From: Bacillota bacterium
GTDB taxonomy: Bacteria > Bacillota > Bacilli > Paenibacillales > Paenibacillaceae
NCBI GenBank assembly: GCA_023433615.1
Contig: JAEZCJ010000040.1
Location: 1-42,586, forward strand
Length of the DNA stretch: 42,586 bases
Direction: 5' to 3'
A model generated the notes under the pieces. The model saw only the letters and a program-made list of their open reading frames with translations. It was not told where the DNA came from and did not search any database. The translations under genes and the position numbers were made by a program. Shown piece after piece: positions 39,989 through 42,586 of this stretch (position 1 is its first letter; every line of letters begins with the position of its first letter).

Positions 39989-41133
39989 GAAGAAGCCGGG
40001 GCAGCTTGAGATCGTGACGGCTTGTGGGCCGTCACTTTATTTTTGCCGGTCGTCTTGGACACGTACATCGCGGCATCCGCAAGCTTAATCGCTTCCTCCA
40101 CCGTAATGCCTTCCGCCGCGGCGCACCAGCCGATGCTGAGCGTGACGGGCGTCTCGGTCTCGACGCGGCTGCGAATCGCTTCCGCCAGGTCGGCCGCCTT
40201 GACGCCGGGACGCGCGACCGCGGCGACGATCTCCTCTCCTCCGTAGCGGCCGGCCGTACCGTTGCCCGCCACTTCGGTCGAGACGATCTCCGCGACATGC
40301 TGAAGCACGAGGTCGGCCTTGTGATGCCCTTCCGTATCGTTCAACTTCTTGAAGTTATCGATGTCGCAGAACAGGATCGATACGGTCAATCCGCGGTTGG
40401 CGTAACGATTCGCTTTCTTCAGAAAATGCCGCCGAACGAACAGCCCCGTCAATCCGTCGCGGATCGAGGATACATAAACGGACTGCATGCGCTCGATAAC
40501 ACGTTCGAAGAGCAAGAGGAATAGAATGCCGTAGTAGGCGATCGGCATCACCGCCGTCAACGCCTGCACATACGGATAACTGCTATCGGGAGACGCATTG
40601 ACGGACAGGACGAGCTGATAGATCGTATATACGGCCAGCGCGGCCGCGAACTTGGTCTTCTGGCCGATGCGAGGCAGCACGAGCGAGAGCAGCAGCGCGG
40701 CTGCGACAAGCACGCCCAGACCGATCGGCTGCAGCGTCACGCCGGCAGCCGGCAGCTGCTGCGGTCCGACGGAATCGTAGGCGAACCATTGGAAGGCTGC
40801 CGTGCCGGCGGCTCCCAGCAAGAAGCCGCACAGGATCAATCTGTCGCGGATCTGTGCGGCTGTATACATCTCCAGAACGGCATATTGCGTGAGGATAAAA
40901 GAAATCAGCCGAACCCCCTCGGAAACCGCAAATAGGCGGTCCTCGGCGGGATGCCACATCAGAGGCACGAACGCAAGCGCCGTGCCGGCGGCTAGCAAGC
41001 GATAGGCTGCGTTGCGGCGGTTCAGCCTGCGGAGCATCGCCGTCATGAAGAGGAGCATAGTCATGATAGTGAAGACAGACGCGGCGGATGCCGTCCGACC
41101 CGCCGCTCCTGCCAGCCATTCGATAAGATGCAT
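39985..41133 (-). CDS. Membrane GGDEF diguanylate cyclase
   Basis: 382 residues from ATG 41133 (GGAAGG nine bases upstream; ATG 41157 lacks one). Seven or so membrane helices (~1-205) form the sensor, without a large outside domain. The GGDEF domain shows 'RDGLTGLFVRRHFLKKAN', 'FCDIDNFKKLNDTEGHHKADLVLQHVA', the signature 'RYGGEEI' and 'VTLSIGWCAAAEGITVEEAIKLADAAMYVSK'. Variations: GGEEI instead of GGDEF/GGEEF, and 'GHHKAD' instead of 'GHxxGD'. No RxxD inhibitory site is present just before the signature. It probably still makes c-di-GMP but would lack product inhibition. Confidence 0.9.
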   Translation of the reverse strand: MHLIEWLAGAAGRTASAASVFTIMTMLLFMTAMLRRLNRRNAAYRLLAAGTALAFVPLMWHPAEDRLFAVSEGVRLISFILTQYAVLEMYTAAQIRDRLILCGFLLGAAGTAAFQWFAYDSVGPQQLPAAGVTLQPIGLGVLVAAALLLSLVLPRIGQKTKFAAALAVYTIYQLVLSVNASPDSSYPYVQALTAVMPIAYYGILFLLLFERVIERMQSVYVSSIRDGLTGLFVRRHFLKKANRYANRGLTVSILFCDIDNFKKLNDTEGHHKADLVLQHVAEIVSTEVAGNGTAGRYGGEEIVAAVARPGVKAADLAEAIRSRVETETPVTLSIGWCAAAEGITVEEAIKLADAAMYVSKTTGKNKVTAHKPSRSQAAPASS

Positions 41134-41159
41134 GTTGTTCGCCCTTCCGTATCTCATAG

Positions 41160-41189
41160 TTTACAGAAACATATGTTCTATTATATCAT
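41160..41189. promoter_or_regulatory. Overlapping divergent promoters around a palindrome
   Basis: Plus strand: TTTACA (41160-41165), 18-base spacer, TATCAT (41184-41189), facing the glycosyltransferase. Minus strand: an extended -10, TG-A-TATAAT (41180-41188), facing the cyclase. The near-palindrome AGAAACATATGTTCT (41165-41179, perfect core AACATATGTT) lies in the plus spacer and over the minus transcription start. One regulator could switch both genes. Confidence 0.5.
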
Positions 41190-41232
41190 AACCTTGGCAG
41201 GCGCGTCATGACTGCCGATAGGAGGGAAGCCG

Positions 41233-42429
41233 ATGGATATTTTACAAGCGCTGTTTTTCCCACCCGAACAGCCCGGCGGCGTATCCTCGATGGTGCCGTA
41301 TATCCAAGAACGATTCACGAAGATGGGCTGGAGCATGGAGCTGTTCTCGCTGCCTAAGCGGGTCAGAGGCAAGGGGCAAGAAGAAGCGAAGTTCGAGACC
41401 TTCGATGCGGCGAGCTTAGCGGGCAACCCGATCGTCGATAAATACTTGCAGACTTACAGGGACTATGTCTGGTGGACGAGAATGCGAATCAAGCGCCGCT
41501 ATGACCTGATCCACGCGCATCATCCGATCGCAGCGATGGTCATGAAGCAGCTATACCCGGACACCCCGGTCATTATGACGATCCACTCGAGCTACGAGCG
41601 CGAATTGATCCTGAACGGCAAGATCGCGGAAGGCAGCCCCGAGCATCGATTCCTCACCTCGCTATACGGCGAGTTGGAGGCGAAGATGGATCGCATCCTG
41701 ACCGTATCCGAATCGTTCCGCCAATATCTCGCGCCTTACGTGAAGGACAGCACTCGGATCGGGGTGATCCCGAACGGATTCGACGAGAAGCGGTTCCGTC
41801 CGGTCTCGCACGAGAACGAAGTGCCGCAGTTAATCACGGTATGCCGCTTGGTGCCCGCGAAGGGACTTGACGTGCTGCTGCGTGCATGCGCGCTGCTGAA
41901 GCAGAAGGGGCATCCGTTCGTGCTGCATATTATCGGCGACGGACCGAGCCGCACGGAACTCGAGGCGCTGGCATCGGAGATGGATTTGTACGACGATATT
42001 ATTTTCTACGGCTATATGCTCCATCCGGAAGAATTCATGCCGTTCTTCGACATATTCGTCCTGCCTTCGCGGGCAGAGGCATTCGGCTCCGTGTTCGCGG
42101 AGGCCGCGCTGTGCTGGCTCGCGCCGGTAGGCACGAATGTCGGCGGCATCGCGGAGCAAATCCAGGACGGCGTGAACGGCCTGCTCGTGCCGCCTGACGA
42201 TCCCGCTGCGCTTAGCATTGCGCTGGAGAAGCTCGTGACAGACCCGTCATTCCGCTACAATATGGCTCGCGCCGCATGGGACAAAGCGAAGAAGGTCTAC
42301 TCGCTGCAGCGCGTCATCGCGCAACTGAAAGGGGAGTACGCCGTCTATCGCCTGCAAGCGGCGACAGAGGCAGAAGCGGAACCGCAATCGCAAGCGCATC
42401 GGGAGGCTGGCGCAGACGAAGAACGATAG
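41233..42429 (+). CDS. Glycosyltransferase family 4 (GT-B fold)
   Basis: 398 residues; GGAGGG precedes ATG 41233. Typical GT4 layout: an N-terminal acceptor domain opening 'LFFPPEQPGGVSSMVPYIQERF', then 'DLIHAHHPIAAMVMKQLYPDTPVIMTIHSSYE' and 'VIPNGFDEKRF'. The nucleotide-sugar domain shows 'TVCRLVPAKGLDVLLRACALLKQKG', 'IGDGPSRTELEALA' and the EX7E motif within 'PSRAEAFGSVFAEAALCWLAPVGTNVGGIAEQI'. It transfers a sugar from an NDP-sugar to a lipid, polymer or small acceptor in the cytosol or at the membrane. The acceptor is unknown. It ends with an Ala/Glu/Gln-rich tail. Confidence 0.93.
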   Translation: MDILQALFFPPEQPGGVSSMVPYIQERFTKMGWSMELFSLPKRVRGKGQEEAKFETFDAASLAGNPIVDKYLQTYRDYVWWTRMRIKRRYDLIHAHHPIAAMVMKQLYPDTPVIMTIHSSYERELILNGKIAEGSPEHRFLTSLYGELEAKMDRILTVSESFRQYLAPYVKDSTRIGVIPNGFDEKRFRPVSHENEVPQLITVCRLVPAKGLDVLLRACALLKQKGHPFVLHIIGDGPSRTELEALASEMDLYDDIIFYGYMLHPEEFMPFFDIFVLPSRAEAFGSVFAEAALCWLAPVGTNVGGIAEQIQDGVNGLLVPPDDPAALSIALEKLVTDPSFRYNMARAAWDKAKKVYSLQRVIAQLKGEYAVYRLQAATEAEAEPQSQAHREAGADEER

Positions 42430-42474
42430 CATGAAGGACATGTGCGCGGTAACCAAGCCTAGCAGGAACGGGGG

Positions 42475-42586
42475 ATGACGATGGGGATTCCGTTTCGATT
42501 CATGCATGCAGCGGATCTGCATCTCGACAGCCCGTTCAAGGGCTTGGCAGATGCGCCGCCGCATGTACGGGACGCCTTGAAGGAAT
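42475..42586 (+). CDS. SbcD/YhaO-type metallophosphoesterase (3' end outside window)
   Basis: Only the first ~37 codons are visible. 'FRFMHAADLHLDSPFKGL' carries the D-x-H metal-binding motif of the calcineurin-like fold, in the form typical of YhaO/SbcD DNA-repair exonucleases, which work with a large SMC-like ATPase (YhaN/SbcC) usually encoded next door. ATG 42475 (AGGA upstream) and ATG 42481 (GGGGGA upstream) are both plausible starts. Confidence 0.8.
   Translation, partial: MTMGIPFRFMHAADLHLDSPFKGLADAPPHVRDALKE

Overview
The window is chromosomal DNA from a GC-rich, endospore-forming Gram-positive bacterium, most likely in the Paenibacillaceae (Paenibacillus, Cohnella or a relative). 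The evidence is a complete GerA-type germination receptor operon, lipoproteins with Firmicute lipoboxes, strong GGAGG-type ribosome binding sites, intramembrane-type two-component signalling next to an ABC exporter, and small proteins of Bacillales families (a DUF6376-like lipoprotein, DUF2164). There is no transposase, integrase, phage gene, rRNA, tRNA or CRISPR array. This looks like ordinary chromosome carrying several accessory modules.

Left part (1-10.5 kb). A DeoR-family regulator, cut by the window edge, precedes lutABC, the iron-sulfur/LUD-domain lactate oxidation complex. A TolB-like beta-propeller gene follows on the minus strand. Next comes an OmpR-type response regulator, a short-loop histidine kinase, and an ABC ATPase with a 903-residue double-FtsX permease.

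Middle (10.5-20.8 kb). A PilZ (c-di-GMP receptor) gene converges on an XRE-type regulator that carries five 'SLAPF' repeats. A 700-bp gene-free stretch follows and ends in a GntR-type palindrome sitting inside a promoter. That promoter serves gntR-uxuA-uxuB, for hexuronate/mannonate use. Then come small genes: a lipoprotein, an acetyltransferase-like protein, a large glutamate-synthase-like FMN protein with an insertion, an ASCH-domain protein, a small duplicated-helix protein and a membrane-anchored methyltransferase resembling the FAM173 family.

Right part (20.8-42.6 kb). On the minus strand, gerAB-gerAA-gerAC runs straight into pepT. Divergent from it is a sigma factor fused to a large C-terminal domain. 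A MerR-thioredoxin pair lies under a MerR-type promoter, followed by topoisomerase III, an L,D-transpeptidase and a TraX-family membrane protein. The most unusual block is 32.97-38.25 kb: an RsbW-like kinase, a STAS antagonist, a GAF-PP2C phosphatase and a 1,019-residue membrane transporter-HEAT-cyclic-nucleotide-domain fusion, packed as one operon with no sigma factor. The window ends with a GyrI-like protein, PhzF, DUF2164, a membrane diguanylate cyclase divergent from a glycosyltransferase, and the start of an SbcD/YhaO-like nuclease.

Best candidates for something undescribed are the partner-switching/transporter operon, the sigma factor fusion, the SLAPF-repeat regulator and the insertion in the glutamate-synthase-like protein. 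All function calls rest on reading motifs by eye; no database search was run.
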